Positions 7,901 to 16,054 of a stretch of DNA of 64,000 nucleotides are shown here, piece by piece (the first letter of the stretch is position 1; each line of letters begins with the position of its first letter). The notes beneath the pieces are model-generated. The model searched no databases, had not been told where the DNA came from, and was given only the letters and a program-made list of their open reading frames with translations. A program made the position numbers and the translations under genes. The DNA is taken from NCBI GenBank assembly GCA_016208015.1, contig JACQYW010000006.1, positions 1 through 64,000 on the forward strand, in the 5' to 3' direction. Source of the stretch: Nitrosomonadales bacterium (GTDB lineage: Bacteria; Pseudomonadota; Gammaproteobacteria; Burkholderiales; Gallionellaceae).

Positions 7901-9132
7901 TTCGGCACCACATCCGGCAGATTGGGGTGCTGGTCGTGCATAACGATGCGCGAGACGAACCAGATCGCCAGCAGATTGGAGGCCACCGCGATATAGCCCA
8001 CCGATTGATAACCCACGATATTGCCCGAGCTGTCCTGCGTGATGATGAATCCGGCCAGCGTGGTAGCCAGCCCCATGGCGAGCGATTGCATGGTGCCGTT
8101 CAGCGACATGAAAGTGCCGCGCAGTTTGGGTTGGGCGGCCGAGCTGATGATGGCCATCGCCGGGATGAAGCGTCCCGACACCAGCACGAAAAAGGCGGTG
8201 GTGCAGATCAGCCATGCCCATAGCGGTGCGGCACCGATATGGGTGACGACGATGAGCGGCAGCATGGCGGCGACGGCGATGGTGCGATAGACCTCCACCT
8301 TGCCGTGTTTGTCGGCCCAATGGCCGATCAGGCGCGCGGTGAAGAAGGTCGCCGCACCGCCGGCGAAGTAGATCAGCGGGATATCGGCCTGCGCGATACC
8401 GACGTTGCTCACCGCGTACACCGTGATGTAGGGGATCACGGTGAAGCCGGAAAAGATGATGAGCGAGGAGTACAGCAGCGCGCGCAGATGATTGGCGTCG
8501 CGCAGCACCTCGAACATGGCGGAGAAGGGATGCGCGCGTTTCTCGCCGCCCATGTGATGGCGCAGCTCGGGCAGGAAACGGAAGCCGACGAAGATGAACA
8601 GCACGACCAGCACGGCGATGAAGACGAACGGCGTGCGCCATTGCAGGTGATTCGCCATCCATAGCGACAGCGGCACGCCCGCCACGGTGGAGACGGAGAA
8701 CGCAGTCGATACGATGCCGCTGGCGCGGGCACGGCGCGCGAACGGAATGACATCGCCCACCATGGTCTGTACCAGTGCACCAAGCACGCCGCCGAAGGCG
8801 CCGGCCAGCCCGCGTGCGATCAGCAGCGTCGCATAGCCGGGGGCGAGGCCACAGGCCAGCGTGGCGATGCCGAACAAGGCGAAGATGAGGAGTACCAGGC
8901 GCTTGCGTTCGAAACGGTCGATGAAGGTGGCGGCAAGGAATCCGCAGAACGCCGCGCTGAAACTGTAGGAAGCCACCAGCAGGCCGAACTCGTGCGTACC
9001 GATGCCGAACTCGGCCATCAGAATAGGGCCCAGCGGCATCATGATCATGAAGTCGAGGATGTGGCTGAACTGGATACCCGCAAGGGTGAGCAGGAAATAC
9101 TTTTCGCGTTGCGGGGTGAGTGGCGTGTGCAT
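7897..9132 (-). CDS. MFS transporter (DHA1-like)
   Basis: 411 residues and 12 predicted membrane segments; motif A-like DRFERKRLV after TM2 and the second-half DKHGKVEVYR loop place it with drug:H+ antiporter-type MFS carriers such as the YdhP/AraJ group. The start at 9132 (MHTPLTPQ) is preferred over the upstream in-frame ATG at 9222, which would put about 30 non-membrane residues across the divergent promoter region of the next gene. It heads a two-gene unit with rsuA. Substrate unknown. Confidence 0.75.
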   Translation of the reverse strand: MHTPLTPQREKYFLLTLAGIQFSHILDFMIMMPLGPILMAEFGIGTHEFGLLVASYSFSAAFCGFLAATFIDRFERKRLVLLIFALFGIATLACGLAPGYATLLIARGLAGAFGGVLGALVQTMVGDVIPFARRARASGIVSTAFSVSTVAGVPLSLWMANHLQWRTPFVFIAVLVVLFIFVGFRFLPELRHHMGGEKRAHPFSAMFEVLRDANHLRALLYSSLIIFSGFTVIPYITVYAVSNVGIAQADIPLIYFAGGAATFFTARLIGHWADKHGKVEVYRTIAVAAMLPLIVVTHIGAAPLWAWLICTTAFFVLVSGRFIPAMAIISSAAQPKLRGTFMSLNGTMQSLAMGLATTLAGFIITQDSSGNIVGYQSVGYIAVASNLLAIWFVSRIVMHDQHPNLPDVVPK

Positions 9133-9211
9133 CGGTGTGATTTTAACAGGGTTCAACAAAATGCTCCGGGGGTAAGCGATAATCCGGCAACTGAATCGAC
9201 TGGAGTCTGGC

Positions 9212-11002
9212 ATGTGCGGCATCTGTGGTGAGTTGCGTTTCGATCAAACCGTCCCCGATATTGATGCGCTGAAACGCATGACGGAGAAATTGGTGCGGCG
9301 CGGGCCGGATCACGAAGGGTTCTTCAATGGCGGTGTGCTGGCGTTCGGCCACCGGCGACTGTCAATCATCGACCTGACGGCGCATTCCGACCAGCCCATG
9401 GTGGACGACGAACTCAAGCTGGCGCTGGTGTTCAACGGCACCATCTACAACTACAAGGAACTGCGTGCCGAGTTGCTGGAGATGGGGTACGACTTCACCT
9501 CCTCCGGCGACAGCGAGGTCATCATCAAGGCCTACCACGCCTGGGGCGGGAACTGCGTGCAGCGCTTCTACGGCATGTTCGCTTTCGCCATCTGGGACAT
9601 GCGCGACAAATCGCTGTTCCTGGCGCGCGACCGGCTTGGCATCAAACCGATGTATTACGCGCTGGAAGGTACGCATTTGCGGTTCGCTTCCACGCTGCAA
9701 GCCGTGCTCGCGGCGGGCGGGGTCGACACGAGCCTCGATCCGGTCGCCTTGCATCATCATTTCACCCTGCACAGCGTGGTGCCCGCGCCACGCACTATTT
9801 TGCGCGGCGTGAAGAAATTGCCGCCCGCGCATACCATGACGTTCACGGCAGCGGGCGAGGTAAAGCTGCAACGCTACTGGTCGCTGGACGCGACGCGACC
9901 GGCTAATCCTCTTTCTGAGCAGGACTGGCTCGCGGCCACGCGCACCGTGCTGATGCGCGCGGTGGAACGGCACCGGCTGGCGTCCGATGTGCCGGTCGGC
10001 GTGCTGCTTTCCGGCGGGCTGGATTCGAGCTTGCTGGTCGGGCTGCTGGCCGACCATGTGGACGACCTCAATACCTTTTCCATCGGCTTCGAGGATGTGG
10101 CGGGCGAGCAGGGGCACGAGTTCGAGTATTCCGACCTCGTCGCCAAACACTTCAATACCCGCCACCACAAGTTCGCAATCCCCAACAGCGAGGTGCTGAA
10201 GACCCTGCCCGAAGCCATCGCGCAGATGTCGGAGCCGATGCCGAGTTACGACGTGACCGCGTTCTACCTGCTGGGACAGAAAGTGGCGGAAGAGGTGAAA
10301 GTGGTGTTGGCCGGGCAGGGCGCGGACGAAGTGTTTGGCGGCTACTTCTGGTATCCGCGCATGGATGCGGCGAATGGCTCGCCGCTGGCGCGTTTCTCGC
10401 AACATTACTTCGATCGCGACCACAGCGAATACCTGACGATGATGAGCGATGCCTATGCCGTGCCGGATGTGACCGCGGAATGGGTAAACAACGAACTCAC
10501 CCAGCCGCAGGCGGACGAGTTCCTCGACGAGGTGTTCCGGCTCGACGTGACCGCGCTGATGGTGGACGATCCGGTCAAGCGTGTGGACAACATGACCATG
10601 GCTTGGGGACTGGAAGCGCGCGTGCCTTTCCTCGACCATGAGCTGGTGGAGCTGGCAGCGCGCATGCCGCCGTCGCTCAAGCTCAGGGAAGGCGGCAAGT
10701 TCCCGCTCAAGGCCGTCGCACGCGGCCTGATCCCCGATGCGGTGATCGACCGGCCCAAGGGTTATTTCCCCGTGCCCGCACTTAAATATGTGCGCGGCGA
10801 TTTTCTGGAGAAGATGCGCACGCTGCTTGATTCAGATGCCTGCAAGAAGCGCGGACTGTACCGGCGTGACTATGTGGAAAAGTTGCTGGCCGATCCGGAA
10901 GCGCACCTTACGCGCATCCAGGGCAGTAAGTTGTGGCATCTGGCGCTGCTGGAGTGGTGGCTGCAGATCAATGTTGACGGCGCTTCAGAATCGCACGCAT
11001 AA
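9212..11002 (+). CDS. Asparagine-synthetase-like amidotransferase (NAGGN amidotransferase type)
   Basis: 596 residues: an N-terminal class II glutamine amidotransferase domain beginning with the nucleophile Cys2 (MCGICGE) and a C-terminal ATP-pyrophosphatase domain with SGGLDSS near 267-273. Motifs such as FNGTIYNYKELR and SSGDSEVI are those of the asparagine synthase family. Length and detail (LDHELVELAARMPPSLKL near the end) fit the subgroup that amidates N-acetylglutaminylglutamine, an osmolyte pathway. That subgroup is normally paired with an acetyltransferase/ligase gene, which is not next door, so plain asparagine synthetase remains possible. Confidence 0.75.
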   Translation: MCGICGELRFDQTVPDIDALKRMTEKLVRRGPDHEGFFNGGVLAFGHRRLSIIDLTAHSDQPMVDDELKLALVFNGTIYNYKELRAELLEMGYDFTSSGDSEVIIKAYHAWGGNCVQRFYGMFAFAIWDMRDKSLFLARDRLGIKPMYYALEGTHLRFASTLQAVLAAGGVDTSLDPVALHHHFTLHSVVPAPRTILRGVKKLPPAHTMTFTAAGEVKLQRYWSLDATRPANPLSEQDWLAATRTVLMRAVERHRLASDVPVGVLLSGGLDSSLLVGLLADHVDDLNTFSIGFEDVAGEQGHEFEYSDLVAKHFNTRHHKFAIPNSEVLKTLPEAIAQMSEPMPSYDVTAFYLLGQKVAEEVKVVLAGQGADEVFGGYFWYPRMDAANGSPLARFSQHYFDRDHSEYLTMMSDAYAVPDVTAEWVNNELTQPQADEFLDEVFRLDVTALMVDDPVKRVDNMTMAWGLEARVPFLDHELVELAARMPPSLKLREGGKFPLKAVARGLIPDAVIDRPKGYFPVPALKYVRGDFLEKMRTLLDSDACKKRGLYRRDYVEKLLADPEAHLTRIQGSKLWHLALLEWWLQINVDGASESHA

Positions 11003-11010
11003 TCCGGCAC

Positions 11011-11112
11011 ATGAACTCCATGCATTCCATTCGTAACGTCCGAGCCGTCCCCTGCGTGATCCTGCGCAAGGTATGGCATCGCGCGCAGAGTGGCCTGGAG
11101 AGTCAGTACTAA
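11011..11112 (+). CDS. Possible 33-aa small protein
   Basis: A short frame beginning 9 bp after the amidotransferase stop and ending 28 bp before a strong terminator. It is basic, has one Cys, and resembles nothing I recognise. The upstream purine content is weak (ATCCGGCAC), so it may simply be 3' UTR. It is listed because it lies inside the same transcript as the amidotransferase. Confidence 0.2.
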   Translation: MNSMHSIRNVRAVPCVILRKVWHRAQSGLESQY

Positions 11113-11140
11113 GCACTTACAGTATTCGTATCTTTAAATC

Positions 11141-11175
11141 AGGCCACAGACGATCTCTGTGGCCTGTTTGTTTTT
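11141..11175 (+). terminator. Rho-independent terminator
   Basis: A perfect 10-bp stem AGGCCACAGA/TCTGTGGCCT with a 5-nt loop is followed by GTTTGTTTTT. It ends the transcript of the amidotransferase gene 139 bp after its stop codon and isolates it from the EamA gene. Confidence 0.9.
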
Positions 11176-11235
11176 GGCCGTTCCATTTCAAGGCTCGTGG
11201 GACCGCTGGCTGTGCGTTGAGCCGAGGAGAGCATC

Positions 11236-12120
11236 ATGTCGCTTCCAGCAGCATTCGTATCGGTCATCCTGATCTGGTCCACCACGCCGCTCGCCATCAA
11301 ATGGAGCGCGCTGGGTATCGGCTTCAGCTTCGCGGTGTTCTCGCGCATGGCCATCGGTGTGCTGCTGTGCGCGGTGTTGCTGGCGATGTTCCGCATCCCG
11401 TTTCCGCTGCACCGCAAAGCCCTGCTCGCCTATCTGGCGGGCGGGCTGAGTATGTTCGCGGCGATGGCGCTCACCTACTGGTCGTCGCAGTTCGTCAGTT
11501 CCGGCATGATCGCAGTGCTGTTCGGCCTGTCGCCGCTGATCACCAGCCTGGGGGCGATGGTGTGGCTGAAAGAAGAGTCGCTCACGACCAGCAAGCTGGC
11601 CGGGATGCTTCTGGGTGTGCTGGGGCTGCTGCTGGTCTTTCGCGGCGGTCTGGGCCTGGCGGAAGGCACGGCACTGGGGTTGTTCGCGTTGTTCATGGCG
11701 GTGGTCGCGCAATCGCTGGGGCTGGTGTGGCTGAAGCGCATCGGCGATGACAGCCCGCCATTGGCGACGACATTGGGTATCCTGATGGTGGGGCTGCCGC
11801 TGTTCTTCGCCGCGTGGTGGATGGCTGACGGGCATGTGCCCTCAGCCATGCCGGAGCGCGCCGTTGCGGCGACGGTGTACCTGGGTACGTTCGGCTCGGT
11901 GCTGGGCTTCGCGTTGTATTACTACCTGATCAAGCACATGGAAGCCGGGCGAGTGGCACTCATCACGTTGATCACCCCGGTGCTGGCCCTGTTGCTCGGT
12001 CACGCATTGAACAACGAGGCCGTACTGCCGCAAGTGTGGCTGGGTACTGCGAGTATCGTTTGCGGCCTTTGCCTGCACCGCTGGGGCGAGCAGTTGTTGA
12101 GATTGGTGGCAGCCAGGTAG
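11236..12120 (+). CDS. EamA/DMT-superfamily transporter
   Basis: 294 residues with ten hydrophobic segments arranged as two EamA repeats (about 5-140 and 150-285), the pattern of drug/metabolite exporters such as RhaT/YdcZ relatives. The repeat hallmark (a 'PLxxxxxxxxxLxE' stretch: LSPLITSLGAMVWLKEE, then TPVLALLLGHALNNE) appears in both halves. RBS GAGGAGAG precedes ATG 11236. It stands alone between two terminators; the substrate cannot be deduced. Confidence 0.8.
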   Translation: MSLPAAFVSVILIWSTTPLAIKWSALGIGFSFAVFSRMAIGVLLCAVLLAMFRIPFPLHRKALLAYLAGGLSMFAAMALTYWSSQFVSSGMIAVLFGLSPLITSLGAMVWLKEESLTTSKLAGMLLGVLGLLLVFRGGLGLAEGTALGLFALFMAVVAQSLGLVWLKRIGDDSPPLATTLGILMVGLPLFFAAWWMADGHVPSAMPERAVAATVYLGTFGSVLGFALYYYLIKHMEAGRVALITLITPVLALLLGHALNNEAVLPQVWLGTASIVCGLCLHRWGEQLLRLVAAR

Positions 12121-12138
12121 CCAAGAAGGTTCAATGAA

Positions 12139-12168
12139 CAACGCCCTGAGGTATCCGTCAGGGCGTTG
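12139..12168. terminator. Stem-loop between convergent genes
   Basis: An 11-bp perfect stem CAACGCCCTGA/TCAGGGCGTTG with an 8-nt loop, 18 bp after the EamA stop and 27 bp before the end of the convergent small gene. The T tract is poor on the plus side (CGTTGTTG), so it may act bidirectionally or with another factor. Confidence 0.6.
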
Positions 12169-12195
12169 CGTTGTTGATGCGGGACAAATCCGGAT

Positions 12196-12381
12196 TCAGC
12201 CGAACATGATCGCCAGGTGACCGAAGAAGTATGAGACCGAGAATGCAACCCACCAGCCGGAAGCTTCCGCAGCCGCTGACATGATGCTTTCTCCGGCATG
12301 CAGGCACATCGCAAAAACGCCGAAGCCGAACAGAAGCAGCATTCCAAAACCGTAAAGCATGACTAACATTGCGGAACTCAT
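12196..12381 (-). CDS. 61-aa small membrane protein
   Basis: Two hydrophobic segments (about 4-27 and 41-58) joined by a short loop with one Cys and an HAGES turn; no family recognised. A textbook RBS (AAAAGGAGATTGCC before the ATG) argues strongly that it is translated. It lies 36 bp after the PilZ-like gene on the same strand and is probably cotranscribed with it, which suggests a small inner-membrane partner or an independent stress peptide; no function can be assigned. Confidence 0.6.
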   Translation of the reverse strand: MSSAMLVMLYGFGMLLLFGFGVFAMCLHAGESIMSAAAEASGWWVAFSVSYFFGHLAIMFG

Positions 12382-12417
12382 GGCAATCTCCTTTTGTCCT
12401 GATATCTTGCAGAGTGG

Positions 12418-12807
12418 CTATGCGCGCTGGACGACTTGCGCGAGGAAATGCTGATCGAAGCGTTGGCGCAGATTCTTTTCCAGCACTTTCAGACCGTCTT
12501 TCTCGAAATGCCGGAATTCGATCTCGGTCAGGAATTGCCCGTCCCTCATGATGGTGGCGATGCTGTGACCGATGACCTTGACGATCTTTTGCGGGACACC
12601 GTTCAGCAGGGAGGGGATCATTAATTGCATGGCGATCTTCTTTTGTTGGCAGACAGGGTGATCGCTGAGTATGCGTACACCGCGGGTCGAGATTTCGTGC
12701 GCCACCCCTTTGTGAATATTGATTTCCTTGTTCTGCATCTTGCAGTCGCACAGGAAACGAATGCCCCAGTTAGTTGGGTAACTCGGACTGCCTTGTTTTT
12801 CTTCCAT
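12418..12807 (-). CDS. PilZ-like domain protein
   Basis: 129 residues. An N-terminal basic/Cys segment (RFLCDCKMQ) leads to HEISTRGVRIL, which fits the xSxxG half of the PilZ motif, followed by beta-rich sequence (VVKVIGHSIATIMRDGQFLTEIEF) as in PilZ barrels. The family binds cyclic di-GMP and alters motility or exopolysaccharide output, but the arginine pair usually required upstream is not clear here, so binding is uncertain. Two HD-GYP phosphodiesterases elsewhere in the window show that the organism uses c-di-GMP. Confidence 0.55.
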   Translation of the reverse strand: MEEKQGSPSYPTNWGIRFLCDCKMQNKEINIHKGVAHEISTRGVRILSDHPVCQQKKIAMQLMIPSLLNGVPQKIVKVIGHSIATIMRDGQFLTEIEFRHFEKDGLKVLEKNLRQRFDQHFLAQVVQRA

Positions 12808-12959
12808 TTTTGTCTCCGCTCAATGGATGACTAGCCATTGGTCGGGAGGATACCCATGCCGTAAAAATGGGGTCAATATGCCAAACGGCCTAGCCCTGTA
12901 GCCCGAAAGGTATAGATACAGGTATATGCCTCTAGCGCGATGCATAAACTCGACAACGG

Positions 12960-12965
12960 TATAAT
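12960..12965 (+). promoter_or_regulatory. -10 element upstream of the psiF-like gene
   Basis: A perfect TATAAT, 65 bp before the ATG of the PsiF-repeat gene. No good -35 hexamer is present 16-18 bp upstream, as would fit an activator-dependent promoter. Confidence 0.4.
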
Positions 12966-13030
12966 CGAGCCGGATAGTGTGCAAATCGCTATCGGTGATT
13001 CATAACTAAAATTCTGGAGAGTAAGTGAAT

Positions 13031-13285
13031 ATGCGTAATCTGATCGTTGCTGCAATTGCTACATTTTTTGTTGCCAACACCGCTTCTGCTGCCGATGCGG
13101 CATGCGAAACCAAAGCAACAGAAAAGAAACTGGCTGGCGCAGCCAAGAACAGTTTCATGAAAAAATGCGAAAAAGATGCCGCAGTCGCCGTTTGTGATAA
13201 CACTGCAGCAGAGAAGAAACTGGCCGGCGCAGCCAAGAACAGCTTTCTGAAGAAGTGCCAGGCAGACGCGCAAGCAGCCAAGTAA
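13031..13285 (+). CDS. PsiF-repeat secreted protein
   Basis: 84 residues: a signal peptide (about 1-20, cleaved near ASA-AD) and two near-identical 22-residue PsiF repeats, each EKKLAGAAKNSF followed by a KKC. E. coli PsiF is a periplasmic protein of unknown biochemical role induced by phosphate starvation. Each repeat contains two Cys, possibly pairing in the periplasm. ATG 13031 with GGAGAG ten bases upstream is preferred to the GTG at 13025. The gene is monocistronic, with a strong terminator directly downstream. No Pho box was recognised in the upstream region. Confidence 0.8.
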   Translation: MRNLIVAAIATFFVANTASAADAACETKATEKKLAGAAKNSFMKKCEKDAAVAVCDNTAAEKKLAGAAKNSFLKKCQADAQAAK

Positions 13286-13309
13286 TCCGAATCGACCTGG
13301 TGCAATATG

Positions 13310-13341
13310 TTCCGGCGGGCAAGTCCCGCCGGAATCATTTT
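13310..13341 (+). terminator. Rho-independent terminator of the psiF-like gene
   Basis: A perfect 10-bp GC-rich stem TTCCGGCGGG/CCCGCCGGAA with a CAAGT loop is followed by TCATTTTTG. It separates the PsiF-repeat gene from mnmC, which starts a few bases later. Confidence 0.9.
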
Positions 13342-13346
13342 TGATC

Positions 13347-15197
13347 ATGCCCAACTGTAAAGACGGCCCCCCTACCTCTGATCGCTACAGCGATGTGTAT
13401 CTCTCCACCGATCCCGGTCTGGGGGAGGTGCGCCATGTGTTCCTGCAAGGCAATCACCTGGCGGAGCGCTTCCTGGCGCTGTCAGCAGGGGAGAGTCTCT
13501 GCATTGGCGAGACGGGTTTTGGTATCGGGCTGAACTTCCTTTGCGCATGGCAGTTGTTCGAACAAGTGGCACCTGTTGGTGCGAGTCTGGATTTCTTCAG
13601 CGTCGAGAAACTCCCGCTGGATGATGATGAACTGCGCGTTGCGCTGGCACTGTGGCCGGAACTGGCCATGCAAGCCGAAGCGCTACTCGCGCGCTGGCGT
13701 CGCCGCGTGCCGGGCTGGAACCGCTGGAGTTTTGCGAGTGGGCGCGTGCGGTTGACGCTGGCAATGGAGGATGTTGCACGAGCCTTGCCGCAGTTGCCGC
13801 AAGCCAGTGTGGATGCGTGGTTCATCGACAGTTCTTCGCCAGCGAAGAACACCGGGATGCGGTGCGAAGAAGCCCTGTCCGGCATCGCGCACGCCTCGCG
13901 TGCGGGTGCGACTCTGGCGACAAACGCCAGCGCAGCTTGGGTACGGCACGGTTTGCAGCAGGCGGGGTTTGCCGTGGAGTATGCGTCGAGATTTTGGGGC
14001 GAGTGCGAGATGACCTGCGGCCAGTTGCGGTCGGTAAAACCTGTCGTCCCGCCAAAACAAGGTAAAACGCCCCGCACAGCGCTGGTCATCGGTGGCGGCA
14101 TCGCAGGATGTGCCGCCGCCCATGCTTTGGCGCAGCGGGGCATCGCCGTTACCCTGATCGAGCGCGCGGCGCAACTCGCCACTGCCGGATCGGGCAATCC
14201 GCGCGGTATCCTGCATGCGCGTTTCGGCGCTGGCGACAATCCCTTGCATCGCTTCGTGCTGGCATCGTATGGGCATGCGCTGGCTTTGCTGGATGAGGCG
14301 GTGCCTGCGGATGGCGTCATGCGCTCGGAGTGCGGCTTGCTGCAACTGGCATGCAATGAAGTCGAGATCAAGCGCATCGCGCGTCTGGCGGAGCTGGAAT
14401 GGCCGGAGCATTTGATGCAGTTCGTCGATGCGGCGCAAGCCACGCAACTGGCCGGTGTGGAAATGAGCTATGGCGGCCTGTGGTTTCCCTCCGCTGGCTG
14501 GGTGGTTCCGCCCAAGATATGTGCGGCGCTGGCCGACGATGCACGCATTACGCAACTTCTGGAACATGAGGTCACGGGGCTGGAAATGGCGGAAGCCGGT
14601 TGGCGAGCGAGCGGGCACGACGCGCAAGGCCGGGCATGGGATGCAGTAGCCGAAGTCGTGCTGGTGTGTTGTGCACATGCGGCGAAGAAGATCGCGCAGT
14701 TCGCGCAGTTCCCGCTCATTTCCGTACGAGGGCAGATCACCATCGTGCCGGAAACCGCGGGCAGCCACGCATTACAGTCCGTAGTGTGCGGCGACGGCTA
14801 TTGTGCGCCGGCCGTGGCGGGCGTGCATGTCACGGGGGCGACGCATGCCTTTAATGATGAAGCGATAGAAGTGCGAACTGCCGATCACGCAGAGAATCTG
14901 GCGAACCTTGCCGAATATGCACCGGCATTGCGTCAGATGCTGGGAGAGGCGGAGAGTTTGAATGGCAGAGCATCGGTGCGCTGTTCCGCACCGGGCTCGA
15001 CACCGCTGGCGGGCAGGGTGCAGGAAGGGCTGTATTGCAGTCTCGCCCACGGTACGCGCGGTCTGCTCACCGCCGGTTTGGCGGGGGAAGTGTTGGCCGC
15101 GCAGATATGCGGGCAACTGCCGCCGCTGCCCGTGTCCATCATCGCCGCGCTGTCACCGTTGCCAAGAACTGGAAATAAAGGAAAATGTGCAGCATGA
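13347..15197 (+). CDS. mnmC: Bifunctional tRNA modification enzyme MnmC
   Basis: 616 residues with the two MnmC halves in the usual order. The N-terminal SAM-dependent methyltransferase (about 1-235; GETGFGIGLNF motif, DAWFIDSSSPAKN) makes the final methylation to mnm5s2U. The C-terminal FAD-dependent oxidase (from about 245; GGGIAGCAAAHAL) removes the carboxymethyl group from cmnm5U. ATG 13347 is used instead of the TTG two codons earlier. TusE (4.1 kb) and MnmH (60 kb) act on the same wobble uridine. The stop overlaps the next start by ATGA. Confidence 0.92.
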   Translation: MPNCKDGPPTSDRYSDVYLSTDPGLGEVRHVFLQGNHLAERFLALSAGESLCIGETGFGIGLNFLCAWQLFEQVAPVGASLDFFSVEKLPLDDDELRVALALWPELAMQAEALLARWRRRVPGWNRWSFASGRVRLTLAMEDVARALPQLPQASVDAWFIDSSSPAKNTGMRCEEALSGIAHASRAGATLATNASAAWVRHGLQQAGFAVEYASRFWGECEMTCGQLRSVKPVVPPKQGKTPRTALVIGGGIAGCAAAHALAQRGIAVTLIERAAQLATAGSGNPRGILHARFGAGDNPLHRFVLASYGHALALLDEAVPADGVMRSECGLLQLACNEVEIKRIARLAELEWPEHLMQFVDAAQATQLAGVEMSYGGLWFPSAGWVVPPKICAALADDARITQLLEHEVTGLEMAEAGWRASGHDAQGRAWDAVAEVVLVCCAHAAKKIAQFAQFPLISVRGQITIVPETAGSHALQSVVCGDGYCAPAVAGVHVTGATHAFNDEAIEVRTADHAENLANLAEYAPALRQMLGEAESLNGRASVRCSAPGSTPLAGRVQEGLYCSLAHGTRGLLTAGLAGEVLAAQICGQLPPLPVSIIAALSPLPRTGNKGKCAA

Positions 15198-16054
15198 AAA
15201 AAACACCGTCCCCTGAATACCCCGAGATTCGCGCAGGCCAATCCATCGAATTGCTGAAAGCGCTGCATATCCTGACGCGCGACGGCAAGATGAACCAGGA
15301 TTCGCGCCGCAAGCTGAAGCAGGTGTACCACCTGTACCAGTTCATCGAACCGTTGCTGGAAGAAGTGCGCAAGGAGCAGCGCGCGCTCACGCTGGTGGAT
15401 CACGGCGCGGGTAAATCCTATCTGGGATTCATCCTCTATGACCTGTTCTTCAAGGCGCTGAACGATGCTTCGCATATCTACGGCATCGAGACGCGCGAGG
15501 AACTGGTGACTCACTCGCGCGAGCTGGCGCAGCACCTTGACTTCGGCGGCATGTCGTTTCTGAATCTGTCGGTGGCGGAGTCCATCGTCTCGGACAAGTT
15601 GCCCGCCAAAGTGGATGTGGTGACGGCGTTGCATGCCTGCAACACGGCGACCGATGATGCGATCAACTTCGCGTTGAAGAAGCAGGCCAGGCACATCGTG
15701 CTGGTGCCTTGCTGTCAGGCTGAGGTGGCAGCAGTGTTGCGCAAGAACAAAGGCAAGCAGCTGGCCAAGGATGCGCTGGTCGAATTATGGCGGCATCCTA
15801 TCCATACCCGCGAATTCGGCAGCCATCTCACCAATGTGTTGCGTTGTCTGCAACTGGAGGCGCACGGCTATCAGGTGACGGTCACCGAACTGGTAGGATG
15901 GGAGCATTCGATGAAGAATGAACTCATCGTCGCAAGTTACAAGGACCTGCCGCGAAAGCGCGCTGCGGAGCGGTTGAATGAGGTGCTTCACAGTGTGGGG
16001 CTGGAAGAGATGAAGCACAGATTCTTTACGGAGCAAGATGATGCAGATCAGTAA
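15194..16054 (+). CDS. SAM-dependent methyltransferase (uncharacterised family)
   Basis: 286 residues. The motif I-like LVDHGAGKSYLGFIL (near 70-85), an acidic end of the second strand in IYGIET, and LVPCC in the core resemble the methyltransferase families that carry a conserved PCC and are often annotated as class I methyltransferases acting on RNA or small molecules. The substrate is unknown. It starts inside the mnmC stop codon (ATGA) and overlaps the globin gene by 17 bp, so the three are translationally linked. Confidence 0.65.
   Translation: MKKTPSPEYPEIRAGQSIELLKALHILTRDGKMNQDSRRKLKQVYHLYQFIEPLLEEVRKEQRALTLVDHGAGKSYLGFILYDLFFKALNDASHIYGIETREELVTHSRELAQHLDFGGMSFLNLSVAESIVSDKLPAKVDVVTALHACNTATDDAINFALKKQARHIVLVPCCQAEVAAVLRKNKGKQLAKDALVELWRHPIHTREFGSHLTNVLRCLQLEAHGYQVTVTELVGWEHSMKNELIVASYKDLPRKRAAERLNEVLHSVGLEEMKHRFFTEQDDADQ

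Noticed and set aside
7901..8662. Upstream extension of the rsuA frame to 495 residues
   Set aside because: The extra part is antisense-frame reading of the MFS gene, Arg/His-rich and without membrane or domain character; the ATG at 7900 gives a normal RsuA.
9362..10639. 425-residue frame opposite the amidotransferase
   Set aside because: Antisense shadow with no start site context; the plus strand has complete amidotransferase and PP-loop motifs.
11073..11750. 225-residue frame overlapping the EamA gene
   Set aside because: It runs through the terminator at 11141 and is not hydrophobic, while the EamA frame shows ten membrane segments.
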